Positions 1-8,913 of a DNA stretch of 64,000 nt are shown here, in pieces. A model generated the notes under the pieces. It was not told the DNA's origin, searched no databases, and worked only from the letters and a program-made list of their open reading frames with translations. The position numbers and the translations under genes are program-made. Within the stretch, counting starts at the first letter, position 1; the number at the start of each line of letters is the position of its first letter. This DNA comes from Acetobacter sp. (GTDB taxonomy: Bacteria > Pseudomonadota > Alphaproteobacteria > Acetobacterales > Acetobacteraceae): contig NZ_JAKVME010000001.1 of NCBI RefSeq assembly GCF_022483985.1, positions 2,232,001 to 2,296,000 on the forward strand, given 5' to 3'.

Positions 1-736
1 CCCCGTCCATGAACAGGGTGCCCAGCCCGTAGACCGCCAGCGCCAACGTGAGCAGCAGCGGCATTTTGAGCGTCTCGGGCATCAGATCCCGGACAAAGAG
101 CTGCTTGACGCTCCAGCCGCCACCGATCCCCAGCCCGATCGCCACGACCATGCTGATCAGGAGATGCGGCATCATCTCCGTGAAATAGACCGACGTGCCT
201 TCATTCGGCTTCATCAGCAGAATTTCCAGCACGAGCGTCGCGAGGATCGCCCCTACCGGATCGTTGACAATGGCTTCCCAACGCAGAAAGGCGGCGATGC
301 GTGGTTTCAGCTTGGCCTGACGGAGCAGTGGCAGCACGACCGTTGGGCCGGTCACCACGACAATGGACCCGAAGAGACAGGCAGGCCCCCATGCCAGACC
401 GCCGACATAATGCGCGGCGGCGGAACCCAGAATCCAGTTGATGGGCAACGCCACCAGAGTAAGTCGGATCACCCCCTCACCGGCTACGCTGAGCTGTCGG
501 AAATCCAGCGCAAGACCGCCTTCAAACACGATCAGCGCCACGGCGAGCGAGACGACAGGGTGAAACAACGGACCGATCAGCGTGGAGGGATGAAGGATAT
601 CGAGCCCCGGTCCCAGCACCAGTCCCAGCACAAAAAGCAGCACGATGGCGGGAAGATGAAAACGCCAGGCAATCCACTGCGCGGCCATGCCGCCGCAGAA
701 AACAAGGAAGATCAGGAAGGCCGCATCCTGAGTCAT
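1..736 (-). CDS. Cation:proton antiporter (CPA family), C-terminus cut off
   Basis: This frame starts at the ATG at 734-736 and runs off the left edge of the window, leaving about 245 N-terminal residues. It is almost entirely hydrophobic, with a run of membrane helices. Motifs of the Na+/H+ exchanger fold are visible: VFEGGL near residue 70 and VTGPTVVLPLLR near residue 125, followed by a WEAIVNDPVGAILA stretch of the kind that carries the ion-binding Asp. The family exchanges Na+ or K+ for protons across the inner membrane. The missing C-terminus would show whether a TrkA-C or similar regulatory domain is attached. The ion specificity cannot be judged from this half. Confidence 0.85.
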   Translation of the reverse strand, partial: MTQDAAFLIFLVFCGGMAAQWIAWRFHLPAIVLLFVLGLVLGPGLDILHPSTLIGPLFHPVVSLAVALIVFEGGLALDFRQLSVAGEGVIRLTLVALPINWILGSAAAHYVGGLAWGPACLFGSIVVVTGPTVVLPLLRQAKLKPRIAAFLRWEAIVNDPVGAILATLVLEILLMKPNEGTSVYFTEMMPHLLISMVVAIGLGIGGGWSVKQLFVRDLMPETLKMPLLLTLALAVYGLGTLFMDG

Positions 737-962
737 GCAGGGAACCCTGTAAGCGTATCTGCCATTTTCTCTCCCATGCCGTGGAAACCACGCCGCCAGC
801 ACCCTGTGCCGCGTTCAATGCTGATAGGGAACAGCTTATACACGACAGGACGTGATCGCCCCATAGAGGGACGGCCCTTGGCGAACATTCTGTTTGCGTT
901 CACACTCGACCTCATACGCCGTCGGTCCCCGACTGGTTCTCCATGCATCAGGGAATTGTTGA

Positions 963-1253
963 ATGTCTCAGATCGAAGTTGTCGCCATCGTGAAGGTCAA
1001 GGCGGGCAAGGAAGCGGAAGCTGCCGAAGCCATGAAGGCCTGCGTGGCACCCTCACGGGCTGAAAGCACCAACCATGCCTACACACCGCATCGTGATCTC
1101 GATGCGCCCGACACGATGATTTTCATTGAACGCTGGGATAGCCGCGAGGCGTTGCAGGCCCACATGGAAACGCCGCATTTCAAAAAAATGGCCGCCGTTC
1201 TGGAACCGCTTCTGGCCGCTCCGCTGGCGGTCCATATCCTCCAGCCCCTCTGA
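963..1253 (+). CDS. Antibiotic biosynthesis monooxygenase (ABM) domain protein, YgiN-like
   Basis: This is a 96-residue single-domain protein with the ferredoxin-like ABM pattern: an N-terminal strand (IEVVAIVKVKAGKE), a central IFIERWDSREALQAHM segment and PHFKKMAAVLEPLL near the end. Relatives are small dimeric cofactor-free quinol monooxygenases or enzymes handling reactive small molecules; the substrate here is unknown. The ATG follows an AGGGA site at a normal distance. It is a single gene divergent from the antiporter, with an intergenic stretch of about 226 bases between the two. Confidence 0.8.
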   Translation: MSQIEVVAIVKVKAGKEAEAAEAMKACVAPSRAESTNHAYTPHRDLDAPDTMIFIERWDSREALQAHMETPHFKKMAAVLEPLLAAPLAVHILQPL

Positions 1254-1344
1254 AAGACTGCGCGGAAAAGATCTGATTCCCGCGCCTGCCGTGTATCGAC
1301 CGGATGATCCTGAACGCCGCCTTTCTCACAAGGGCGGCATCCCT

Positions 1345-1365
1345 GAAGCTTTTTGAAAAAGCTTC
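1345..1365. repeat. Perfect 10-bp inverted repeat between genes
   Basis: The arms at 1345-1354 (GAAGCTTTTT) and 1356-1365 (AAAAAGCTTC) are exact reverse complements around a single G. It lies between the convergent ABM gene and the coiled-coil gene, so it could end transcription in both directions. From memory, similar GAAGCTTTTT palindromes are scattered between genes in acetic acid bacteria, so it may belong to a repeat family. Confidence 0.6.
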
Positions 1366-1449
1366 ACCAAACACGCCTCCATAACTGACAGAGAGCGCCA
1401 CAGGCAGCCTTTTTGAAATCCCCTCCTGTCAGCTTTCCAGAGCCACCCT

Positions 1450-1740
1450 TTACAGCCGTCCGCGTTGCCGCAATCGTCCGAGCAGCTTTCTTGCGACCAG
1501 CAGCATCACAGGACCGATCCGGCCAAAACGCGCCTCCGCGAGCTGTTTTTCCAGAGCGACCACACGGTTTTCCAGCGCCTGAATATGCTGGTCATCAGCC
1601 TGACGCTTCTCCAGCAACTCCAGTAAACGCCGTTCCAGAAACGCCTGCTCCTCCGCCGGATCAACCGGTGGTGGAACAGCAAGGCACTCTCCGGATTGCC
1701 GCCTGCCTTCGTCCGTCACCGCCGTTTTCTGCTCACACAC
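1450..1740 (-). CDS. Hypothetical coiled-coil protein downstream of gmhA
   Basis: I do not recognise this protein. The frame ends with TAA at 1450-1452. It has no ATG near its beginning: candidate starts are TTG at 1785, GTG at 1740 (used here, touching the end of gmhA) and GTG at 1719. The product would be about 96 residues. A Pro-rich patch (AVPPPVDPAEE) is followed by a strongly charged heptad-like helix containing LLELLEKRQADDQ and ENRVVALEKQLAEAR, then a basic tail ending RKLLGRLRQRGRL. It is probably co-transcribed with gmhA because the two frames overlap. No strong ribosome-binding site decides the start, so reality and start are both moderately uncertain. Confidence 0.5.
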   Translation of the reverse strand: MCEQKTAVTDEGRRQSGECLAVPPPVDPAEEQAFLERRLLELLEKRQADDQHIQALENRVVALEKQLAEARFGRIGPVMLLVARKLLGRLRQRGRL

Positions 1741-2350
1741 CGACCGGACGGGGACACAGAGCCCGTTCGACCAGTCCGCAGACAATATGCGCGGCGGTAA
1801 TGTGAAGCTGCTGGATCACCGGCGTCCAGTTGGCTGGCACCGCGAGCGTCACGTCACAATGCGCGCCCTGCACACCGGCATGCCCCGTGAAAGCCGCCGT
1901 CACCAGACCGATTTCGCGCGCAGCCTCGAAAGCCCGCAGGATATTGGGAGAACGCCCTGAGGTGGTGATACCGAGAAAGACATCCCCTGCCCGTCCCAGC
2001 GCCATGACCTGACGTGAGAAAATATCCGCAAACCCGTAATCATTGCCGATGGCGGTGATGCCGGACGTGTCGGTCGTCAACGCGACCGCGCTCAGCGGGC
2101 GGCGATCATACATCAGCCGCGCCGTGAACTCTCCGGCGATATGCTGCGCATCGGCGGCGCTGCCACCATTACCGGCAATCAGCAAGCGACCACCTTTTTC
2201 CAGCGCAGCGACAATCCGGGCGCCCATGTCCAGCATGACGGCCTGAGACGCTTCATCCTGCGCGAAAGCCGCCATCGCATCGGCTGACTGACGCAGATAA
2301 TCGGTCATGAACCCTCTGTCGGCCACGACTGTTTGCGCTGCGTCGTCCAT
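1733..2350 (-). CDS. gmhA: Sedoheptulose-7-phosphate isomerase
   Basis: GmhA converts sedoheptulose 7-phosphate to glycero-manno-heptose 7-phosphate, the first step towards the ADP-heptose used in lipopolysaccharide core. The product is about 205 residues, normal for the family, and is a single SIS domain: LLIAGNGGSAADAQHIAGEF near residues 60-80, the Asp-containing LTTDTSGITAIGNDYG loop, GITTSGRSPNI near residue 120, and a C-terminal QQLHITAAHIVCGLVE helix. The ATG at 2350 is preceded by AGAGGG at five bases; ATG at 2368 or GTG at 2371 would add six or seven residues. It belongs with the neighbouring glycosyltransferases in envelope polysaccharide synthesis. Confidence 0.92.
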   Translation of the reverse strand: MDDAAQTVVADRGFMTDYLRQSADAMAAFAQDEASQAVMLDMGARIVAALEKGGRLLIAGNGGSAADAQHIAGEFTARLMYDRRPLSAVALTTDTSGITAIGNDYGFADIFSRQVMALGRAGDVFLGITTSGRSPNILRAFEAAREIGLVTAAFTGHAGVQGAHCDVTLAVPANWTPVIQQLHITAAHIVCGLVERALCPRPVGV

Positions 2351-2579
2351 GACTACCCTCTCAAGCATCACCTGTTATCCTCACTGACAGTAGCGTGAGG
2401 CTACGCCAAGGACATGTCCAAACCGTTTCCAAGCTATACCGCCTCTCTCCTGACTGGACAGCCCCGAAAACATCACTGTCAAACAGAATCATCGAAGCAA
2501 TAAAAATTATTTAAAACAATATGTTAAATAATCTTCCACCAACCTCCGACTTACCTGCTGATACAGACGATCATGCCAC

Positions 2580-4652
2580 TCACCCGTTCATTGTATCGAA
2601 CGGGCACGGATAGCGCAGGAGCAGCGCGTCATCCGTTACACGCAGAGCCGGATTCAGCGCAAAATCACACTCCATCCATCCCTTCCAGCGTCCCACCAGC
2701 CGCGCCGTCTCCTGCCAGTGTTGCAGAATCTGCGCCGGGCTCGCATCCCGCCCACGTGTTCCACCATCAACATGCGTAAGGGTCGCATATGGCGTCCACA
2801 CCACGCGCCATCCCGCGGCGCTGGCGCGCAGGCATAAATCAATATCATTGCAGGACACGGCAAAAGACTCGTCGATTCCACCGATCTGATCAAAAACATC
2901 CCGACGGATCATCAGACAGGCTCCCGTGACGGCGCTGAGATCCCGCTGGCAGGTCAGTGCGTTCAGATACCCCGTATCCTGCGCTTTCGCCCCCCGCAGC
3001 AGATGCGTCGCACCATCCCGCGACAGCATCACCCCCGCATGCTGGATCGTGCCATCCGGATAAAGCAGCCGTGCGCCCACAACACCCACTCCGGGGCGCA
3101 GACACTGCCTTACCAGTTCTTCCAGCCAGTCCGGATGCAGAATACGCACGTCATCGTTGAGCAGGAGCAGCATCTCGCCCCGACTACGCGCCGCCGCCTG
3201 ATTGTTCAGCCACGCCCAGTTGAAGGCTCCTTCCTGCCGAAGAACCGTCACGGCCGGATGACGGGACAGGTCTTCCAGCAGCGCCAACGTGTCAGGACGG
3301 ACACTGCCATTATCCACCACGATGATTTCGAAATGCGGATAGTCCGTTTCCGTGAGAAGTCCCCGCAGACACAGTCGTAAAAAATCCGGCCTGTCTTTTG
3401 TCGGGATGATGATCGACACAAGCGGAGGCTCGGGCGGTAGCGGGTAGCAGACCCGAACATGGCTCTGATTGCCGACCCGCTCAGGAACCAGAGCCATCTC
3501 CGTCAGCACGACCTCAGGCCGATGCCGGGCAAGATGCTTTTCCGCCAATCTGCGGAGGCGCGATCGAAGCAGGACGCCGTCAGGCTCCTCTCTGAAACGA
3601 TGGAACAGCACGACCGGCAGATGAACAACCCGTCGCGGTTCCACGCCTTCCACGACAGCGAGTTTCAGCGCATACAACCAGCAGGCCGAAGTCATTCGCG
3701 GGTCGTACAATCCCTCAACATCACCGAGTTGCTCCATCACGTCCTGCACGCGCCGTCTTGAAAAGACACAGAACTGTCCAAGCGTATCACCAAGCAGCAA
3801 CTGGTCATCACTCCAGCCCGGTTTCAGGCAGGCTCCGACGTGATTACCCCTCCGATCGATCCTGTCTTCATCCGTGAAAAGCAGAACAGTCTCAGGCTGG
3901 GTCTCCAGCACAGAGGCGATGCGGACCAGCGCACCGTCCGCCAGCGTATCGCCCGGTTCAATGAAAGCAAGATAAGGAGCTACACCCTCAAGCGGTTCCT
4001 CTGTGCGCCGGATGCATCTTTGAGCGGCAGTGGACAACAGATGTTGGAATGTTTCGGCAGAGGCAGCCACATGCAGCGTCCAGTCTGCGTCATTCTGCCC
4101 ATAGAGCGCGTTCAGGGTGAGCCGAGCTGCTTCAACACTCTCATCCCCGACATTCATGTAGACATCGAAAGAGAGACGATTTCGAGAGGTTTTTTTCAGT
4201 CCAGATCCGGTTTCAGCCTGTACGACCGAGAGAAACCATAGCGCATAGGCGCGATCATAGCCGGGAGAAGCGCTTTCCGGATAACATAGCTGAAACGGTA
4301 TGATCCCGATGTGGTTTTCCGGCAGCCGGGCCAGCCTCGCCAGATCGTCACAGAAGCGTTGTTTCAGTTCTGCATTGCCAGAAGCCGTAACGTCCTTGCG
4401 TTCATACAGGCGGGTGAATTCATCCGATCGCACCACAATCCGCGCCAGTGACTGCAACGAAACCTGTGTCACCTCGCCCGTCCTGCGATCAACCGCGTGG
4501 TGCATGAGTCGCCTGATTTCGCTCTGGTCAGGTAGGCGTTTCAGCGCAACGCGAAACATCGCGCCCATGACAAGCACGGCTTCATGAATCTGCCGTGCGG
4601 AAAGTGACGCAAACCTGCCCATGCGAGTCTCAAAATATCGTTTTCGTATCAA
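2580..4652 (-). CDS. Two-domain family 2 glycosyltransferase
   Basis: The product is about 690 residues if TTG at 4650-4652 is used, or 680 from the ATG at 4622; neither has a convincing ribosome-binding site. After about 160 residues of unclear nature comes a first GT-A-like domain (VYMNVGDESVEAARLTLNAL, then LFTDEDRIDRRGNHV). A second, canonical GT2 domain starts near residue 410 with VSIIIPTKDRPDFLRLCLRG and IIVVDNGS, has the metal-binding LLNDDVRILHPDWLEEL, then VGARLLYPDGTIQHAGVML and an NDIDLCLRASAAGWRVVWTP end. This layout is typical of large enzymes that extend capsule or O-antigen chains. It is divergent from the GT4 pair. Acceptor and sugar are unknown. Confidence 0.88.
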   Translation of the reverse strand: MIRKRYFETRMGRFASLSARQIHEAVLVMGAMFRVALKRLPDQSEIRRLMHHAVDRRTGEVTQVSLQSLARIVVRSDEFTRLYERKDVTASGNAELKQRFCDDLARLARLPENHIGIIPFQLCYPESASPGYDRAYALWFLSVVQAETGSGLKKTSRNRLSFDVYMNVGDESVEAARLTLNALYGQNDADWTLHVAASAETFQHLLSTAAQRCIRRTEEPLEGVAPYLAFIEPGDTLADGALVRIASVLETQPETVLLFTDEDRIDRRGNHVGACLKPGWSDDQLLLGDTLGQFCVFSRRRVQDVMEQLGDVEGLYDPRMTSACWLYALKLAVVEGVEPRRVVHLPVVLFHRFREEPDGVLLRSRLRRLAEKHLARHRPEVVLTEMALVPERVGNQSHVRVCYPLPPEPPLVSIIIPTKDRPDFLRLCLRGLLTETDYPHFEIIVVDNGSVRPDTLALLEDLSRHPAVTVLRQEGAFNWAWLNNQAAARSRGEMLLLLNDDVRILHPDWLEELVRQCLRPGVGVVGARLLYPDGTIQHAGVMLSRDGATHLLRGAKAQDTGYLNALTCQRDLSAVTGACLMIRRDVFDQIGGIDESFAVSCNDIDLCLRASAAGWRVVWTPYATLTHVDGGTRGRDASPAQILQHWQETARLVGRWKGWMECDFALNPALRVTDDALLLRYPCPFDTMNG

Positions 4653-4738
4653 ATATATTTCAACCCTCTATCTGGTTGACGGACGCCCTCAGGTGATGGT
4701 GGATACTTTCTCGCCGTCACACAACAGGCCTGAGCCTT

Positions 4739-6214
4739 ATGATCCGATCCTCTTCTCAATGCACGATCCGCGTCGATGTCGATGATCTTTTCCAGTATGC
4801 GATGGCCAATCCCAGACCAAGCGGAATCCAGCGCGTCGTTCATGAAATTCTGAGCGTTCTGGAAGCGCGTGCGCTCACGCACCCTCAGCAGCCACGCATT
4901 CTGTTTGTGCGCTGCGGCCGGAACGGCGATCCCTTTGCCGAGGTCTCATGGTCCGACATCGCGGATCTGTTCAGCACACTGACCGGCACGGAACAGACAG
5001 TCACAGGACAAGGCGGCATCCGTCGCTCCGGACAGCCTCTTCTTCGTCAGCCGCAATTTGGGGAAAGCCTGCGCAGAACCCTGATTTCAAAATTTCAGTC
5101 CATGCCGGAGGATATAGGAAAACCTCTTCTGGCATCGGGCATCGCGCAGATGCGTGCGATCCGCCTGCTGCGACGCTGCTTCAGACCGGCACGGAACAGA
5201 CCGGCTGCTTCTCACATGAAAGAAGCTCCTGAGCTGTTCACCAGCGACCCAAAGCCATTTTCCAGAAAAACAACGTCATCCTCACGGAAAGATGTTTTTC
5301 TGGCTCTCGGCGCGGCGTGGTGCGACCCTCTTTTCAGTGAACGCCTTCATCGTGCGCGCGAACAGTATGGCGTGCATCCGGTACTGCTCATCCACGACCT
5401 GATTCCGTTTCGTCATCCGGAATGGTGCGATCCTTCTCTTGTCAGGAATTTTCAGCACTGGCTGAGAACCAGCCTCCCATACTGTTCGCGACTTCTGGCC
5501 GTCAGCAGCGCCACCGCACGCGATGTGGAGCATTACGCAACCGAACACGGACTGGAGCTTCCCTCACCTGTGCCGGTGATGCCCATGGGGTCCGGTTTCA
5601 GCAGCATACCGATGCAATCACAAACAATTCCAGTCGGACTCCCTGCTACAGGCTCCTATGTCCTGTTCGTTTCCACGCTGGAAGCCCGCAAGAATCATAC
5701 CTTCCTTCTGCGGGTCTGGCGTCGTCTTCTTGGTGATGGAAATCAGGCTGACATTCCGACACTGATTTTCGCAGGACGTGTCGGCTGGATGGTACGCGAC
5801 CTGATGCAGCAGCTTGATAACAGCGACTGGCTGGATGGCAAGATCAGGCTGATTTCCGACCCGACGGATGAAGAACTGAAACATCTTTATCAGAACAGTC
5901 TGTTTACCATCTTCCCCTCCCTGTCAGAAGGATGGGGTCTGCCTGTCTCCGAGAGCCTGATGATGGGCACTCCCTGCCTCGCGTCGCATTCCTCATCCCT
6001 ACCTGAAGCCGGGGGACAATTCGCCCGCTACTTTGATCCCGAGAACGTTACGGAGGCTGTGGAGAAAATCCGTGATCTTCTCGGAGATCATGAAAAACTC
6101 TCTTTCTGGAAAAACGAGATCAGGACAGGCTTCACACCGACCTCATGGGAAAAATCCGCCGACATGCTGCTGGACGCCTGCCTTGCGACATCCTGTCCGG
6201 AGGCAAGAGCATAA
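4739..6214 (+). CDS. Family 4 glycosyltransferase, first of a tandem pair
   Basis: This 491-residue cytoplasmic enzyme has a GT-B fold. The N-terminal half starts with RVDVDDLFQYAMANPRPSG and GIQRVVHEI and has VLLIHDLIPFRHPEW in the middle. The C-terminal half carries the donor-binding GT4 region: VLFVSTLEARKNH, FAGRVGWMVRDLMQQL, and SLSEGWGLPVSESLMMGTPC with the two glutamates of the E-x7-E signature. It is followed by a paralogue whose ATG overlaps its stop codon by one base, so the two are co-transcribed and probably act on the same glycan. About 70 residues in the middle (110-180) are variable and basic. The sugar transferred cannot be told from sequence. Confidence 0.9.
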   Translation: MIRSSSQCTIRVDVDDLFQYAMANPRPSGIQRVVHEILSVLEARALTHPQQPRILFVRCGRNGDPFAEVSWSDIADLFSTLTGTEQTVTGQGGIRRSGQPLLRQPQFGESLRRTLISKFQSMPEDIGKPLLASGIAQMRAIRLLRRCFRPARNRPAASHMKEAPELFTSDPKPFSRKTTSSSRKDVFLALGAAWCDPLFSERLHRAREQYGVHPVLLIHDLIPFRHPEWCDPSLVRNFQHWLRTSLPYCSRLLAVSSATARDVEHYATEHGLELPSPVPVMPMGSGFSSIPMQSQTIPVGLPATGSYVLFVSTLEARKNHTFLLRVWRRLLGDGNQADIPTLIFAGRVGWMVRDLMQQLDNSDWLDGKIRLISDPTDEELKHLYQNSLFTIFPSLSEGWGLPVSESLMMGTPCLASHSSSLPEAGGQFARYFDPENVTEAVEKIRDLLGDHEKLSFWKNEIRTGFTPTSWEKSADMLLDACLATSCPEARA

Positions 6215-7596
6215 TGTCCATGCTGTGGATCGATATAACCGATCTCCTCGACTACCTTGGTCAACATAGCAGACCAAGCGGCATCCAGCGCGTTGTATCC
6301 GAACTCGCCCGGACTCTTGTGGAATGCGCGCCGGAACGCACACGGTTCGTAAGACGTTTTGCAGGACCATATGACTTTGAAACTGTAAGCTGGCGGGACA
6401 TGGAGGTTCTTTTTGCAGAAGCTTCTGAAAGGACCGTGTCCCGACAGGTTGTCCAAGCCGCTCCTTTTTCACCGGCTGGGACCGGTCCATTCATCCCCCC
6501 ACAGGGACTGTTTGCTCTCATCCGGGAGGCAGTCAACATGCAGGCGTCGGTCTTCAGACATCTGAACCGGCTTGGAGAGAATCTGACTGGCCGGTTCAGA
6601 AGGGCTTTTCGTCAAAGCTCGCTTCACTCTCAGAACTCTCTTCCGCATAGTGCCTCCGGTCTCCTGCTATCCGAACAGGCCCGCCCCGGTGATGTATTTC
6701 TGGTTCCCGGCTCTCCTTGGAATTTTGCTGACTATGCCAGAACTGTCCGCTGGCTACGCGACAGTCGAAGAATGACATTCGGGCTGCTGATTCATGACAT
6801 GATCCCGGTTTTCAATCCTGAATGGTGCGACCGCGGTGTGATCGCAAACTTCACAATCTGGCACAGGACCGTGCTGCCGCTGGCGGATCATGTTTTCACA
6901 ACCAGCGCCGCCACGGCACGTGATGTTCAGAAATATGCCCGACAGGAAAGGATGTCTCTGCTATCCGAGCCGGCCCCCATCGGTATAGGCGCCCCCCTGC
7001 CCCGTTCCGCGCCTGCATCCGACCGTCCGACGCGCCTCCCGCCGCCGGACAGCTACGTTCTGTTCGTCTCCACGCTGGAAGCCCGCAAGAACCACATCCA
7101 GATGGTGCGGGTATGGCGGCGTCTGATGGAAGAACGGGGTGCAGCCCATGTGCCGACGCTGGTTTTCGCAGGACGTGTCGGCTGGCTGGTGCAGGACCTG
7201 ATGCAGCAACTTGATGGTATGAACTGGCTGGATGGAAAAATACGCCATATCGCCAGCCCCACCGACAGGGAACTGGCTTCGCTCTATGACGGCTGCCTGT
7301 TCACCGTGTTCCCCTCACTCGCCGAGGGGTGGGGGCTCCCTGTCTCGGAAAGTCTGGCGTCCGGCAAACCCTGTCTGGCTTCCGGCACAACCGCCATACC
7401 GGAAGCCGGAGGGTCGTTTGCGCGTTACTTCGACCCGGACAATGCAGGAGATATTTTCAGGATCATCTCTGAAACACTGGACGATCCGCAGGCGCTGGTC
7501 GCGTGGAAGGACCGTATCCGCAGAACATACAGACCACCGCAATGGCAGGACTGCGCGCACCGTATTCTGGAGCGGACCGGTTGCAGCCAGCCCTGA
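6214..7596 (+). CDS. Family 4 glycosyltransferase, second of a tandem pair
   Basis: This 460-residue protein is paralogous to the one before it: WIDITDLLDYLGQHSRPSG and GIQRVVSEL at the N-terminus, LLIHDMIPVFNPEWCD in the middle, then VLFVSTLEARKNH, FAGRVGWLVQDLMQQLDG and SLAEGWGLPVSESLASGKPC. The frame is open further upstream, but the ATG at 6214 is chosen because it overlaps the previous stop as TAATG and is preceded by GGAGG. Identical nucleotide blocks are shared with the first copy, for example 5766-5788 and 7163-7185, which suggests duplication or gene conversion. A stem-loop follows the stop. It probably adds another residue to the same polysaccharide. Confidence 0.9.
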   Translation: MSMLWIDITDLLDYLGQHSRPSGIQRVVSELARTLVECAPERTRFVRRFAGPYDFETVSWRDMEVLFAEASERTVSRQVVQAAPFSPAGTGPFIPPQGLFALIREAVNMQASVFRHLNRLGENLTGRFRRAFRQSSLHSQNSLPHSASGLLLSEQARPGDVFLVPGSPWNFADYARTVRWLRDSRRMTFGLLIHDMIPVFNPEWCDRGVIANFTIWHRTVLPLADHVFTTSAATARDVQKYARQERMSLLSEPAPIGIGAPLPRSAPASDRPTRLPPPDSYVLFVSTLEARKNHIQMVRVWRRLMEERGAAHVPTLVFAGRVGWLVQDLMQQLDGMNWLDGKIRHIASPTDRELASLYDGCLFTVFPSLAEGWGLPVSESLASGKPCLASGTTAIPEAGGSFARYFDPDNAGDIFRIISETLDDPQALVAWKDRIRRTYRPPQWQDCAHRILERTGCSQP

Positions 7597-7606
7597 CCGC
7601 CCTGTG

Positions 7607-7633
7607 ACCGGAGAGCATCATACGCTCTCCGGT
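7607..7633. terminator. Hairpin between convergent genes
   Basis: A perfect 10-bp stem, ACCGGAGAGC at 7607-7616 with GCTCTCCGGT at 7624-7633 around a 7-base loop. It sits between the end of the second GT4 gene and the end of the kinase gene, where one hairpin can serve both strands. The T tract on the plus side is short, so it may terminate weakly or only stabilise the mRNA ends. Confidence 0.6.
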
Positions 7634-7642
7634 ATCCCGTTT

Positions 7643-8632
7643 TCAGAACCCGGCGTCTTTCCATGGATTGGAAAGCGGACGGGCGCCATAATGGGAAATC
7701 ACTTCGGACGCTGCCAGCGAGGCCAGTCGCCCACACTCTTCCAGTGAGCGGTTCGAGGTCAGGCCGGTGAGGAAGCCTGCCGCGTAAGCGTCACCTGCGC
7801 CGGTCGTATCGACGACCTGCGTCGGCACGGGCGCGACTTCAACGCGCTCACCGCCACGGATCACCACGCTTCCCTTCTCAGAACGCGTCAGCGCCGCGAA
7901 GCTGGTGTCTTCCGCAACATGGCGGGCTGCCGTTTCAAACCTGTCTGTCTGATAAAGCGCGCAGATTTCATCTTCATTGGCGAACAGAATATCGACATGC
8001 CCCTTGACCAGATCAAGGAACGCCTCCCGATGACGGCCCACGCAGAACGGGTCCGAAAGCGACAGGGAAACCTGACGCCCCGCGTTGTGCGCCAGTGTCG
8101 CGGCCCGACGGAACGCTTCCTGCGCATGCGGCGGATCAAAGAGATAGCCTTCGAGATAAACGATCGAGGACGCCGCGATGATGTCAGGCAACACGTCTTC
8201 CGGGGAAAACTGCGTGCAGGCGCCAAGATATGTGCACATCGTGCGCTGGCCATCAGGCGTGATCAGCACGATGCAACTGGCTGTCGCCAGATTGGCGCCA
8301 AGACGCCCGTCCAGAGGTCTGGACGGAAAGGTGACGCCACAGCCCCGAATGTCGTTGGCGAATGCGTTTCCGGCCGTGTCACCCGACACTTTGCCGAGAT
8401 ACGCCACGCGTGCGCCCAACTGGGCCGCCGTCACGCAGGTATTGGCCGCTGACCCGCCGCCCGTCTCACATTCGACCTGCACGGCGCCACGCAGAGTCTT
8501 TACCCTATCCTCATCGATCAGCGTCATGCTGCCCGCCACGAGGCCCTGAGCATCCAGGAAATCAAAACTCACTTTCGCCAGCACGTCCGTGATGGCGTTT
8601 CCTATACCGCAAAGATCGTAAAGGATGGTCAT
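7643..8632 (-). CDS. PfkB-family sugar kinase, probably adenosine kinase
   Basis: This 329-residue ribokinase-fold enzyme has the first PfkB signature region (GGGSAANTCVTAAQLGARVA near residues 58-77), a substrate-lid segment, and the second signature DTTGAGDAYAAGFLTGL near residues 270-286, which contains the catalytic Asp and the anion-hole GAGD. Overall pattern and length match the bacterial adenosine kinase-like group, which would phosphorylate adenosine to AMP in purine salvage. A ribokinase or fructokinase cannot be excluded. It is transcribed alone, convergent with the glycosyltransferases. The start is an ATG with the expected N-terminus LYDLCGIGNAITDVL. Confidence 0.82.
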   Translation of the reverse strand: MTILYDLCGIGNAITDVLAKVSFDFLDAQGLVAGSMTLIDEDRVKTLRGAVQVECETGGGSAANTCVTAAQLGARVAYLGKVSGDTAGNAFANDIRGCGVTFPSRPLDGRLGANLATASCIVLITPDGQRTMCTYLGACTQFSPEDVLPDIIAASSIVYLEGYLFDPPHAQEAFRRAATLAHNAGRQVSLSLSDPFCVGRHREAFLDLVKGHVDILFANEDEICALYQTDRFETAARHVAEDTSFAALTRSEKGSVVIRGGERVEVAPVPTQVVDTTGAGDAYAAGFLTGLTSNRSLEECGRLASLAASEVISHYGARPLSNPWKDAGF

Positions 8633-8913
8633 ACTCTGGTCCCGCTGACTGAGAAGCTGGTCTCCTCTAACCTCAATGCACGGATACAGTCCATGCCTTC
8701 AGCACGCCCTCTTTTCCATTTCCGGTACATGGATAACCATTTATCAGCCATTTTCCGGGAAAATTCCGTAGCGAACTCCCTTGTCGAGCGGCCTCTTATG
8801 CGTATAACCGTGAGGAACCGCTGACATTGGCTACAGACTTCCTTTCCGAAGCTGACGATGTCGGCAGCTATCTGGTCGCCCTGCGGCCCATACACGAGTG
8901 ACGGGGTTTTTTC

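Noticed and set aside
164..1063. Long plus-strand open frame at the left edge
   Set aside because: It is antisense to the antiporter and runs into the ABM gene; composition is not protein-like (Gln, His, Arg-rich).
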